Of a stretch of 7,636 nt of DNA, positions 1 through 5,988 are shown piece after piece (within the stretch, counting starts at the first letter, position 1; each line of letters starts with the position of its first letter). The notes beneath the pieces were generated by a model, which saw only the letters and a list, made by a program, of their open reading frames with translations, did not search any database and had not been told where the DNA came from. A program made the translations under genes and the position numbers. The stretch is from Candidatus Jordarchaeum madagascarense (GTDB taxonomy: Archaea > Asgardarchaeota > Jordiarchaeia > Jordiarchaeales > Jordiarchaeaceae), in the NCBI GenBank assembly GCA_019056875.1, contig DXJA01000061.1, positions 1-7,636 of the forward strand. Reading direction: 5' to 3'.

Positions 1-121
1 ATACTAATAATTTCATTTATAATATAAAAAAGTATATACCAGAAAAATGTCATGTGTATCCATTGAATAAGATAATTAAAAAATTCTTAGCTTAAAGCCA
101 TTTTAATTCTTTTTGCATCAT

Positions 122-140
122 ACAAAATCCTTTTTTATCA
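122..140 (+). promoter_or_regulatory. Possible BRE/TATA promoter of the membrane protein gene
   Basis: A purine-rich stretch (acaaaat) followed by the T-rich element ttttttat at 131-138 resembles an archaeal BRE plus TATA box. Transcription would then begin about 25 nt downstream, near 158-163. That would leave a leader of about 25 nt that consists almost only of the 168-185 hairpin. The rest of 1-121 is AT-rich and I see no gene in it on either strand. This is motif matching in AT-rich DNA, so it is weak. Confidence 0.3.
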
Positions 141-167
141 TGTTGACGCTTATCTAGTTAGACCATC

Positions 168-185
168 AATATTCGAGGGAATATT
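168..185 (+). promoter_or_regulatory. Hairpin with the Shine-Dalgarno in its loop
   Basis: AATATTC (168-174) and GAATATT (179-185) are perfect 7-nt inverted repeats separated by GAGG (175-178). The SD core GAGGG (175-179) lies in the loop and the first base of the right arm. The ATG at 186 follows the stem directly. The SD to ATG spacing is 6 nt, so this is also the ribosome binding site that fixes the start. The stem is AT-rich and short, so it may be only marginally stable. A role in controlling translation is inference. Confidence 0.5.
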
Positions 186-917
186 ATGCTTGTTCCTCTC
201 CAATTCGGATTTCAGTTCACTGTCGACATACCCCTATTAGTCAGGCTAGCCCCAATATTTTTAATTCTCGCGGGATTTGCTTCTGCAGGTAGACTATTCG
301 AAAGAGCCTTCGGCGCCGTGCCAGTTATAGGCAGTGGAATGCAACTGTTTATCAAAGCATTAATTTACATAGGTATCATAATAGGCGTGTTCTGTATAAT
401 CTCGGGTATACAGACATGGATAACAGGAGGAAATATTTTACAGAGCTATTTCATAATCTTTGCGGCGGCGATTAGCGGAGTTCAAAGTGTTTACGGGTTT
501 GCAGGATATTTACTAGGCTTAATCATCAAATACCAGTACTATTTCTGGATTCATGCATCTTACACCTACGGGATTTTAATATTCGTGGGATTTGCACTCG
601 TAATGAAACCAATCAAAGCGTTTCCCTGGGCCGCTCTTCTAGCACTACTCGTAGGTGGAGGTGTTACTGTACTGGTGTGGAAATACTTCAACGTAACCGA
701 GATTCAATGGCTAATCCTGATATTTATAGCCATTCTGCTCGTTACTTACTTACTCTTCAAGTTCGTCGAAGATCTGTTTAAAGCATTAGCAATGGTTCTA
801 ACGTTTCCAGTAATAGCCGTGCCGCTCGGACTGATTTGCATCATTCAAGGAATACTGCTGCTAATTGGAGGCACATTGGGAAATGTATTCGCCCCCCTGT
901 TCGGCTCTATAATCTGA
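186..917 (+). CDS. Multi-pass membrane protein of unknown function
   Basis: I do not recognise the family. The 243-residue product is very hydrophobic, with seven or eight likely membrane spans at about residues 15-35, 53-78, 84-114, 127-141, 147-166, 174-192, 198-213 and 214-236. There is no cleavable signal peptide, no soluble domain and no obvious catalytic or metal-binding motif. Charged residues are few and sit in short loops (for example RLFER at 36-40, KPIK at 141-144 and KFVEDLFK at 192-199). Many glycines lie inside the spans, as in transporters and channel-like proteins, but no transporter signature is visible. The start is supported by GAGGG six nt upstream. It is transcribed alone, convergent with the DHH gene, so it is not part of the superoperon. 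It is a clean, full-length ORF with codon use similar to its neighbours. Confidence 0.8.
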   Translation: MLVPLQFGFQFTVDIPLLVRLAPIFLILAGFASAGRLFERAFGAVPVIGSGMQLFIKALIYIGIIIGVFCIISGIQTWITGGNILQSYFIIFAAAISGVQSVYGFAGYLLGLIIKYQYYFWIHASYTYGILIFVGFALVMKPIKAFPWAALLALLVGGGVTVLVWKYFNVTEIQWLILIFIAILLVTYLLFKFVEDLFKALAMVLTFPVIAVPLGLICIIQGILLLIGGTLGNVFAPLFGSII

Positions 918-970
918 GGTTTAAATCTATTCTAGTCCTTACTAAAAGTATTAAAACATCGGTTGCAAAA

Positions 971-1001
971 TTTCCTTTCTTTCCCATTAACAATCTTTTT
1001 T
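971..1001 (+). terminator. Probable T-rich terminator of the membrane protein gene
   Basis: About 55 nt past the stop there is a pyrimidine-rich run (tttcctttctttccc) and then six T residues at 996-1001, on the plus strand. Archaeal termination commonly occurs at U-rich tracts without a strong hairpin. No hairpin precedes it. Confidence 0.4.
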
Positions 1002-1030
1002 AATGAATTAAACTATGAAGAATCAGAATA

Positions 1031-1118
1031 GAATATTAGATTAAGTTCATTAAATACTAAAACAACTTTTTCTCTAAAAGAGAATATCTTATTGAATAGA
1101 GTCTTTAAGTTAATATTC
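1031..1118. repeat. Long imperfect inverted repeat between convergent genes
   Basis: The outer arms are 1031-1044 and 1105-1118. Twelve of 14 positions pair by Watson-Crick rules, plus one G-T wobble and one mismatch, beginning GAATATTA and ending TAATATTC. Almost at the centre is a second perfect 6-bp hairpin, TTCTCT (1070-1075) and AGAGAA (1079-1084) with an AAA loop. The segments between pair only partly. The position between two converging genes fits a two-way terminator or a small decayed element. No coding sequence is visible in 918-1142. Confidence 0.45.
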
Positions 1119-1142
1119 ATTCGAAAAGTTATTCTTAGCGCT

Positions 1143-2141
1143 TCAATCTAGAGGGGCTGGTTGTGCATTTTCTAAGTGATTTTCGATTAATTTTAGTAGA
1201 TGTTTGATAGCTTTAGTATAATTTTCCTTTCCATTAAAACCTGCAGCGGTTGAATGCCCTCCTCCTACACCTTTAACGATTGTGCCTAGTTCTTCCATTA
1301 ATTTTCCTAAATTAACACCCGTTTTTTTATGGAAGTTTTGTGTGGCTCTAGTGCTTATTCTAATTTCGTTTTTTCTTTTGGCGCCAACAATTGCTATGTC
1401 TGCCCCTGCTTCAATCAGTGCTCTGCACGCACTAGCCTCGTAGGCGCTTACATTCGAAACAGCGATTATCCAATTTCTAACATCATGTATTTGCATTCTG
1501 TTCATTGCTTTTAGTCGTGCTATCCTTTCCGATCGGGGCATGGGAATGCGAAGTCTTTCAACTACAGCGGGATAGTCAGCCCCAGCGTCAATAAGGTCTG
1601 TAGCAGCTTTGAAAGTAGAATCAGAAGCCAAAAGGAAATGTTTACTATCGTAGGTCATTCCCAAGAGCAAAGCCATTGCAGTATCGGGACTTGGTTTAAT
1701 ACCTGCTTCCTTAAAAAGTTTGTACACGATTTCAGCAGTTGAAGAAGAGGTTTCATCAATTATTACATAGGGAGTAATTTGGGTGGTGGAGATGTGAGGT
1801 GTGTGATGGTCGATGAACATTATTGGTTTCGAGAAAATCGGCACTGAGCGGTAGCAACCCAACTGCTCAACGTTATTAGTATCAACAGCTATAAAGGCAT
1901 CAAATATTTCAAGTTTGGTGTCTTTTGCTATATGTATCTGAAGGTCATTCAAAATGCTACTTGAAATTTTGTTTAGATTGTCAGCACTTATTAAAGACTC
2001 GATTTCTGGAAAAAGATTTGCAATAAGATTTTTTATAGCATAGGCACTACATAACGCGTCGGGATCTGCGTTTTGATGACAAAGAATCAAAATTTTTTTA
2101 GGACGAGTCTTAAAGAAGGCTTCTAAGGTATTCCGGGTCAA
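1143..2141 (-). CDS. DHH/DHHA1-family phosphoesterase (NrnA-like)
   Basis: This is a 332-residue DHH phosphoesterase with both usual domains. The N-terminal DHH domain shows HQNADPD (H22, D26, D28), AVDTNN (D87), the namesake DHH at 111-113 and GMTYDSKHF (D165); these are the expected Mn2+ ligands. The C-terminal DHHA1 domain ends with the substrate-binding GVGGGHSTAAGF at 291-302. Family members hydrolyse short oligoribonucleotides, pAp or related phosphodiesters in the cytoplasm. The exact substrate cannot be read from the sequence. The start is a TTG that shares TTGA with the stop of the DUF3194 gene, so the two are probably translationally coupled; no ATG lies near. It is the last gene of the cluster. 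Its position beside the exosome genes would suit clean-up of the short RNAs left by exosomal decay, which is inference. Confidence 0.88.
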   Translation of the reverse strand: MTRNTLEAFFKTRPKKILILCHQNADPDALCSAYAIKNLIANLFPEIESLISADNLNKISSSILNDLQIHIAKDTKLEIFDAFIAVDTNNVEQLGCYRSVPIFSKPIMFIDHHTPHISTTQITPYVIIDETSSSTAEIVYKLFKEAGIKPSPDTAMALLLGMTYDSKHFLLASDSTFKAATDLIDAGADYPAVVERLRIPMPRSERIARLKAMNRMQIHDVRNWIIAVSNVSAYEASACRALIEAGADIAIVGAKRKNEIRISTRATQNFHKKTGVNLGKLMEELGTIVKGVGGGHSTAAGFNGKENYTKAIKHLLKLIENHLENAQPAPLD

Positions 2142-2434
2142 CTTGACAACCCTAATAGCTTTTCATCAATAATATTCATAGCCATTCTTACTGCTTCTTC
2201 TACTAAAATTTTACTTTCTTCTTCGGATAAAGAAACAGATTCTAGGTCTACTTCAATACTTAGATTTGTTGTTTTTTCTGTTTCAATCTCCAGTATGATT
2301 TCTAAGTGGTTAATTTCTTTCGGGGGGCATTTTGAATGAATGTATTTTCTTATTTCACTCTCAGCAAGAATGCATAATTCTTCCAAGTCTTCAGTTGTTA
2401 AATTTTTCAGATCGAGTTTCTTTTCGTCGTTCAT
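2138..2434 (-). CDS. DUF3194 family protein
   Basis: A small acidic protein of 98 residues. Its size, its place between pfdB and the DHH gene, and its layout match the archaeal DUF3194 family: N-terminal helices (about 13-35), a central strand pair (about 44-66, with NLSIEVDLESVSL), then a long helix (about 70-93). No catalytic motif is visible and the function is unknown. The ATG lies 1 nt after the pfdB stop, and its GC-rich leader (ggcgggg) overlaps the end of pfdB. Its own stop overlaps the TTG of the DHH gene. This tight packing implies co-translation with prefoldin beta and the DHH enzyme. Family assignment is by recognition and context. Confidence 0.75.
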   Translation of the reverse strand: MNDEKKLDLKNLTTEDLEELCILAESEIRKYIHSKCPPKEINHLEIILEIETEKTTNLSIEVDLESVSLSEEESKILVEEAVRMAMNIIDEKLLGLSS

Positions 2435-2435
2435 T

Positions 2436-2804
2436 TTACCCCGCCGGGCTTAAACCCCGTTGTTGAAGGGTTTCTTGAACTTTTGCTCGCATCTCTTCTA
2501 GTTGTTTTCTGGAACGCTCTTCCTGCCTCTGAAGGGTTTTTACTCTTAGTTCAAGTGTTTCCTTTTTGTCTTGGAGTTCTTCCTTTACTTTTTCTGGCTG
2601 GGTTTTTATTAATAGTGTTCCAACCATTTTGTAAACATCGTTTCCTTGCTCGATTTTTTCGAGCTCACTTATAGCTTGTTCTGTTTCTTTTAGCTGTAGT
2701 TCAGATTGCGTTCTTTGGGTGATAATTATTTCCAATTTTTGTTGCAATTGTTGCAGCATTGAGATTTGGTGCTGCACCTGTGGGGGGATTTCGGTTCCTG
2801 ACAA
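2436..2804 (-). CDS. pfdB: Prefoldin subunit beta
   Basis: Prefoldin beta, four copies of which join two alpha subunits in the archaeal jellyfish-shaped holdase that captures unfolded proteins and passes them to the thermosome. About 122 residues, the usual family length. It has an N-terminal coiled-coil helix (about 7-50, opening PPQVQHQISMLQQLQQ), a beta hairpin (DVYKMVGTLLIKT, about 54-66) and a C-terminal coiled coil (about 70-115, with RQEERSRKQLEEM). The longest frame begins at a GTG at 2808-2810, but the GGAGG at 2812-2816 is only 1 nt from it. The TTG two codons later is 7 nt away and is preferred here. The SD overlaps the pcc1 stop, so the two are probably coupled. Confidence 0.9.
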   Translation of the reverse strand: MSGTEIPPQVQHQISMLQQLQQKLEIIITQRTQSELQLKETEQAISELEKIEQGNDVYKMVGTLLIKTQPEKVKEELQDKKETLELRVKTLQRQEERSRKQLEEMRAKVQETLQQRGLSPAG

Positions 2805-2815
2805 TAACACGCCTC

Positions 2816-3061
2816 CTAAGTAATTTCATTAATGTCACAAATTAGTTTTAACCATCTGAGATACGAGTTTAATGCTGCTCTGAGCGCAACTGTATCTTCA
2901 GCCTCAATTTCTAAGCTTATAATGTCACCATCTCTTTTTAATTTACCTCTATGGCGTTCATCAGGACCAGAAATAATTTCAGGTAAAATGGCTCTAAAAG
3001 CAACCTCTGATAAATTCGAAGGAAGAATAGTTTCGATAACACCTCTCGCCTTATTTTTCAT
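2816..3061 (-). CDS. pcc1: KEOPS complex subunit Pcc1
   Basis: Pcc1 is the small dimerising subunit of the KEOPS complex. It bridges Kae1 units during N6-threonylcarbamoyl (t6A) modification of ANN-decoding tRNAs. The 81-residue length is typical. The C-terminal stretch TVALRAALNSYLRWLK (57-72) is the family hallmark, with strands before it (about 5-12 and 46-54) as in the Pcc1 fold. The ATG is chosen because GAGGTGA (3066-3072) ends 4 nt upstream; a TTG one codon earlier (3062-3064) is possible but nearer the SD. It is the first gene of a four-gene run with pfdB, DUF3194 and DHH, and lies after a 325-bp gap that probably holds its own promoter. Confidence 0.88.
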   Translation of the reverse strand: MKNKARGVIETILPSNLSEVAFRAILPEIISGPDERHRGKLKRDGDIISLEIEAEDTVALRAALNSYLRWLKLICDINEIT

Positions 3062-3065
3062 CAAA

Positions 3066-3072
3066 TCACCTC
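3066..3072 (-). promoter_or_regulatory. Ribosome binding site of pcc1
   Basis: GAGGTGA on the minus strand is a near-full match to the archaeal anti-SD complement and ends 4 nt before the ATG. It decides between the ATG and the TTG one codon upstream. Confidence 0.6.
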
Positions 3073-3107
3073 AGCAGAATCACCATCACCTAGTTTAAAG
3101 CGAGATT

Positions 3108-3120
3108 CAATAAACCTTTC
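3108..3120 (-). promoter_or_regulatory. Possible promoter of the pcc1-pfdB-DUF3194-DHH unit
   Basis: On the minus strand, GAAAG followed by GTTTATTG (3108-3115) resembles a BRE and a TATA box. Initiation about 25 nt downstream, near 3087, would give a leader of about 25 nt that includes the pcc1 SD. The match is imperfect. Confidence 0.3.
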
Positions 3121-3213
3121 TCAGGAAAATGGAAGTTAAATTGCTATTTTCGGATTCCTATAATTATATTTGCAACTTCCTTGGAGAGTCTATTGTCAAG
3201 CCATTCAACCTCA

Positions 3214-3251
3214 GGAATATTCACTAGTCATATTTGCTAACTGAATATTCC
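3214..3251. repeat. Paired GAATATTC palindromes forming an inverted repeat
   Basis: GGAATATTCA (3214-3223) and TGAATATTCC (3242-3251) are perfect 10-bp inverted repeats with an 18-nt spacer. Each contains the self-complementary octamer GAATATTC, so the two cores are also direct repeats 28 bp apart. TAG/CTA inside the spacer could extend the stem with a bulge. The pair sits about 100-140 bp upstream of the putative pcc1 promoter and downstream of the rpl37ae terminator. It could be a two-site operator or an RNA hairpin. Confidence 0.5.
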
Positions 3252-3305
3252 CATATGTTGGAAAACAGAAATCATGTTTCTCGCAAACATTGAATAGTAT
3301 GAACG

Positions 3306-3327
3306 AAAAAAATTTTAATATAAAAAA
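3306..3327 (-). terminator. U-tract terminator after rpl37ae
   Basis: On the minus strand, about 60 nt past the rpl37ae stop, there are runs of six T (3322-3327) and seven T (3306-3312) separated by an AT-rich spacer. This fits archaeal U-tract termination of the psmA-rpl37ae transcript. The same AT-rich spacer could also read as a TATA box, so promoter use is not excluded. The whole gap 3062-3386 holds this tract, the palindromes and the pcc1 promoter and RBS, but no gene I can support. Confidence 0.45.
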
Positions 3328-3386
3328 TTTCCTCTAAAGATAAAATGTCAGGGGCTTTCTTGTGGAGAAATATGTGATGTTTGGTA

Positions 3387-3674
3387 TCACTTTTTTAATT
3401 CTTTCTCCGAGGTGTGGGAAAGTGTATCTATAATTCTTCCTTTTTCTTTACCTAAAGGAGTAACAGGGAGGTAAGCTCCACCTGTAAAGGTGTATCCACA
3501 TTTTCTACAAGACCATACACCAACGGATACTCGCTTAACAGCTTTGGTAGCACATTGTGGGCACTTATGGGAGGTTTTCAGATTTTCTAGAATTGTTTTT
3601 AGCTGCTTTCTCACCTTTGTTCCGTATCTTGTTCCGTATCTTCCAGTAATTCCAACTTTTTTAGTTCTTGGCAT
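3387..3674 (-). CDS. rpl37ae: 50S ribosomal protein L37Ae (eL43)
   Basis: L37Ae/eL43, a zinc-binding protein of the large ribosomal subunit. 95 residues. The basic N-terminus (MPRTKKVGITGRYGTRYG) is typical of the family, and the zinc ribbon has C38-x2-C41 and C56-x2-C59. The GGAY segment (65-68) follows the ribbon as in the family. The tail after about residue 74 (GKEKGRIIDTL and beyond) is a somewhat longer, charged C-terminal extension. The ATG is 2 nt past the rrp42 stop, and the SD GGAGGG overlaps the last rrp42 codons. It is the last gene before the U-tract. In many archaea rpoP follows at this point, but here it does not. Confidence 0.93.
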   Translation of the reverse strand: MPRTKKVGITGRYGTRYGTKVRKQLKTILENLKTSHKCPQCATKAVKRVSVGVWSCRKCGYTFTGGAYLPVTPLGKEKGRIIDTLSHTSEKELKK

Positions 3675-3676
3675 TA

Positions 3677-4492
3677 TCAGCCCTCCTGTTTCGAAATCGG
3701 GGGAATATATTTTTCTCGAATTTCTTTTGTAATATTCCCCGCTAAATCTACCGCGTTGTAAATATCCTGAGTAGTTAACGCCCCACGCTCTCCTTTTTGC
3801 ATAGCACGAATATTACCTTCCACATCGTAAACTATTGTAATTCTGCAATCCATAACATTTTCTTCTTCTAATATAGGATCCGCAACCAGTTGGCCATCTA
3901 TCTTTGCGAGAGTTAATGAAACAGGTATGTTATTTATGGGAATAGGAATTTTTTCAGTAAGAATTTTTACTTTTCCATCCTCTACTTCAGTTTTTGGAAT
4001 CTTAGTTGTAAGTAAAGCGGTTACAGATGCTAGAGAGGAAGCGTCAAATAGGTTTCCACCATGGTCAATAATATAAATGTCTATGAAGAGAATCCACACT
4101 TTTTCATTAGGAATTATACAGAGTTTATCTACATCTACCATTTTAGACTCCCGAATACCTCTGTCAACAACTCTTGCTAACTCGACGGCCTCTCCAGTGG
4201 GTGGACCTGATTCAAAGTAGGGGGAAGCCATTGGTATGAATTCTGCGGCGACCGTTACGACTCCCGAGTTAGGAGTATCCGGGTAGGGGGTTCCAATTTC
4301 TGCACTCACCCCTACTATAACCTTTGTGTTGCCTATGGTTACTCTAGCCGAGCCATTAGCTTTCTCCACTATTCCCCATTCTATCGTTATGGGGCGTGTC
4401 TCTTTAAGACCGCGGCCGTCTACTCTCTTTTCTTTGCTTACAAGTGATCTTATGTATTTTATTTCAATTTCTGAAATTAGACTGTGAGGCAT
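3677..4492 (-). CDS. rrp42: Exosome complex subunit Rrp42 (non-catalytic)
   Basis: Rrp42 is an RNase PH-fold subunit. With Rrp41 it forms the hexameric ring of the archaeal exosome, a phosphorolytic 3'-5' RNA-degrading and polyadenylating machine. 271 residues, typical length. The N-terminal helix and RVDGRGLKETRPITIEWG (23-40) are characteristic. SGPPTGEAVELARVVDRGIRES (95-116) contributes the arginine-lined RNA path, and IDHGGNLFDASSLASVTAL (142-160) is the pseudo-active-site region. It lacks the acidic pair of Rrp41 (D182/D188 type), as expected for the structural partner. The ATG is 6 nt after the rrp41 stop, with GGAGAT overlapping the end of rrp41. Subunits of one ring being translated in tandem fits co-assembly. 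Confidence 0.94.
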   Translation of the reverse strand: MPHSLISEIEIKYIRSLVSKEKRVDGRGLKETRPITIEWGIVEKANGSARVTIGNTKVIVGVSAEIGTPYPDTPNSGVVTVAAEFIPMASPYFESGPPTGEAVELARVVDRGIRESKMVDVDKLCIIPNEKVWILFIDIYIIDHGGNLFDASSLASVTALLTTKIPKTEVEDGKVKILTEKIPIPINNIPVSLTLAKIDGQLVADPILEEENVMDCRITIVYDVEGNIRAMQKGERGALTTQDIYNAVDLAGNITKEIREKYIPPISKQEG

Positions 4493-4498
4493 TTTATT

Positions 4499-5278
4499 TT
4501 AATCTCCATTACTTTGTTCGTTTTCTTCTTCTTCTGAAACCTCATCTTGAATGTTAATATATTTTTGTATTAGAACTTCTCTTTGCATTTCATAAATTTT
4601 CTGACAACCCTTTACAGCTAGTTCGTAGGCTTCGCTAAATTCTTCCTTGGTCATGACGCCATCCATTTGTAGTAATGTAGTTAAATTTTTCCTAGGCATT
4701 ATGGCAACAGGCAAGTCTGACTGACCATTTTTATCTTCTACGTCACTTAAATCAAGAGCTATTTTCTCATCTATCTTTCCAGCAGCGCAGGCCGCTACCA
4801 AGTCACGCAGAGGAATTCCAGCATCGGCTAAGGCTATGGAAGCAGCAGTTATACTTGAACATCTAGTACCTCCATCGGCTTGGATTACTTGTATATAAAC
4901 ATCTATGGAAGCTCTCGGAAAATATTTTAGAAAAACCGCGGGGGCAAGAGCTTCTGTTATGACTTTTGAAAGCTCTGTCTCTCTACGAGATGGTGCAGGG
5001 CTTTTTCTCTCCTCCACAGAAAAGGTAGCCATTCTATAAACACATTGGAGTAAAGCCTCATCAGGCTGTGCAAGATGCCGGGGGTGTAGTTCGCGTGGAC
5101 CATACACCGCTGCAAGAATCTTACTTTTTCCCTGCTCAATATATGCAGAGCCGTCGGCTCTCGAGAGAACCCCTACTTCCAATTTAATTGGTCGAAGTTC
5201 ATCTAACTTTCTGCCATCAAGTCTTAAATTTTCCTCAGTTAATAGTTTAATCTGCGATGAAATATGAATATCTTCCAT
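4499..5278 (-). CDS. rrp41: Exosome complex catalytic subunit Rrp41
   Basis: Rrp41 is the catalytic RNase PH-like subunit of the exosome ring; it degrades RNA 3'-5' with phosphate and can run in reverse to add A-rich tails. 259 residues. Visible elements are LRLDGRKLDELRPI (18-31), RNA-binding R98-R99 in SRRE, the phosphate-binding GGTRCSS (136-142) and the acidic catalytic pair D182 and D188 in EDKNGQSDLPVAIMP (181-195). All are intact, so the enzyme should be active. The C-terminus ends in an unusually acidic tail (about 245-259, mostly D, E, S and N). The ATG is supported by GGGTGAT just upstream, in the 18-nt gap after rrp4. Confidence 0.96.
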   Translation of the reverse strand: MEDIHISSQIKLLTEENLRLDGRKLDELRPIKLEVGVLSRADGSAYIEQGKSKILAAVYGPRELHPRHLAQPDEALLQCVYRMATFSVEERKSPAPSRRETELSKVITEALAPAVFLKYFPRASIDVYIQVIQADGGTRCSSITAASIALADAGIPLRDLVAACAAGKIDEKIALDLSDVEDKNGQSDLPVAIMPRKNLTTLLQMDGVMTKEEFSEAYELAVKGCQKIYEMQREVLIQKYINIQDEVSEEEENEQSNGD

Positions 5279-5296
5279 TTAATCACCCAATAAAAT

Positions 5297-5974
5297 TTAC
5301 TTTTGAATTAAATCTCTAATCCTATCAGTCAAACCGGAGGTATGGGCCTCGCGTTCAATCTGTCGTATAGCCTTTATGACTCTCTCTTCATCTTCAAAAC
5401 TTTTACCAGAGACCCAAACAATTCCATTTTGACCAATAACAATCTGACATCCAGTCTCTTTTTTAATCATGTTTATCATAGAACCCTTACGTCCAATCAA
5501 ACGTGGAATTTTCGTGGGCAGCATCTCAATCAAGTATCCACCTTGAAGTTTACCGAGACCCCGCTCCTTTGTGGTCAGCACAGGCGTACGTGTTCGGTCA
5601 AAGGACATTATCTTTGCAACCAGCGTATCTCCTACATCAAAAAATCGGCGAAGATCATCTTTTAAAAGATCCAAACGCCGCTCTGAAACATTTATGGGAT
5701 GCATTATAGCTTGGTAAGGTGACTTTATATCAATTCTCCATGAAGTCATTTTTACATCCATAACCTTTCCTATAACCACATCTCCAGCTTTTGGGATATA
5801 CGCTCCCTCAAAAGCAACAACTTGTACAATTTTACCTTTTACCTCCGCCAATCCGACCACGGAGGAGTAAATATAATTACCTTCTCTAAAAGCACCTTCA
5901 CCGGGTTTATATTCGCCCTCTGCAAGTAACTCCCCCGGCACTACTATTTCTCTATTTTTAAAATGTAAAGACAA
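5297..5974 (-). CDS. rrp4: Exosome complex RNA-binding cap subunit Rrp4
   Basis: Rrp4 forms the trimeric RNA-binding cap on the exosome ring and feeds substrates, with a preference for poly(A), into the central channel. About 225 residues. An N-terminal domain (about 1-58, with REIVVPGELLAEG) contacts the ring. An S1 domain follows (about 60-135, with GDVVIGKVMDVK). The C-terminal KH domain (about 148-212) carries PRLIGRKGSMINMIKKETG, whose GRKG loop is the GxxG motif (161-164). The longest frame starts at a TTG at 5978-5980, only 2 nt from the SD AGGTG (5983-5987). The TTG two codons later is 8 nt away and is preferred. No ATG lies near. The gap from the SBDS stop is about 14 nt, so the two are probably co-translated. 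Confidence 0.94.
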   Translation of the reverse strand: MSLHFKNREIVVPGELLAEGEYKPGEGAFREGNYIYSSVVGLAEVKGKIVQVVAFEGAYIPKAGDVVIGKVMDVKMTSWRIDIKSPYQAIMHPINVSERRLDLLKDDLRRFFDVGDTLVAKIMSFDRTRTPVLTTKERGLGKLQGGYLIEMLPTKIPRLIGRKGSMINMIKKETGCQIVIGQNGIVWVSGKSFEDEERVIKAIRQIEREAHTSGLTDRIRDLIQK

Positions 5975-5988
5975 AAACAAACCACCTT

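Noticed and set aside
1..121. A gene or RNA gene at the left edge
   Set aside because: Both strands are full of stops and very AT-rich; there is no tRNA-like fold, SD-preceded ORF or repeat array. It may hold a divergent promoter for a gene outside the window.
1329..1514. 61-residue plus-strand ORF opposite the DHH gene
   Set aside because: Antisense to conserved DHHA1 motifs, no RBS and Cys-rich random composition; a shadow frame.
2832..3098. 88-residue plus-strand ORF opposite pcc1
   Set aside because: Mirror frame of Pcc1, whose family signature on the minus strand is clear.
3129..3227. 32-codon plus-strand ORF (ATG with AGGA just upstream) in the rpl37ae-pcc1 gap
   Set aside because: It is short, its SD is too close to the ATG, and it overlaps the equally short minus-strand frame at 3144-3224. 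Nothing favours either strand.
3062..3386. rpoP (RNA polymerase subunit P) hidden in the gap
   Set aside because: No frame on the minus strand has the paired CxxC zinc motif or the conserved GxRCPYCG-type core.
5342..5665. 107-residue plus-strand ORF opposite rrp4
   Set aside because: It lies wholly antisense to a strongly conserved gene, has no SD and its translation has no recognisable domain; it is a shadow frame.
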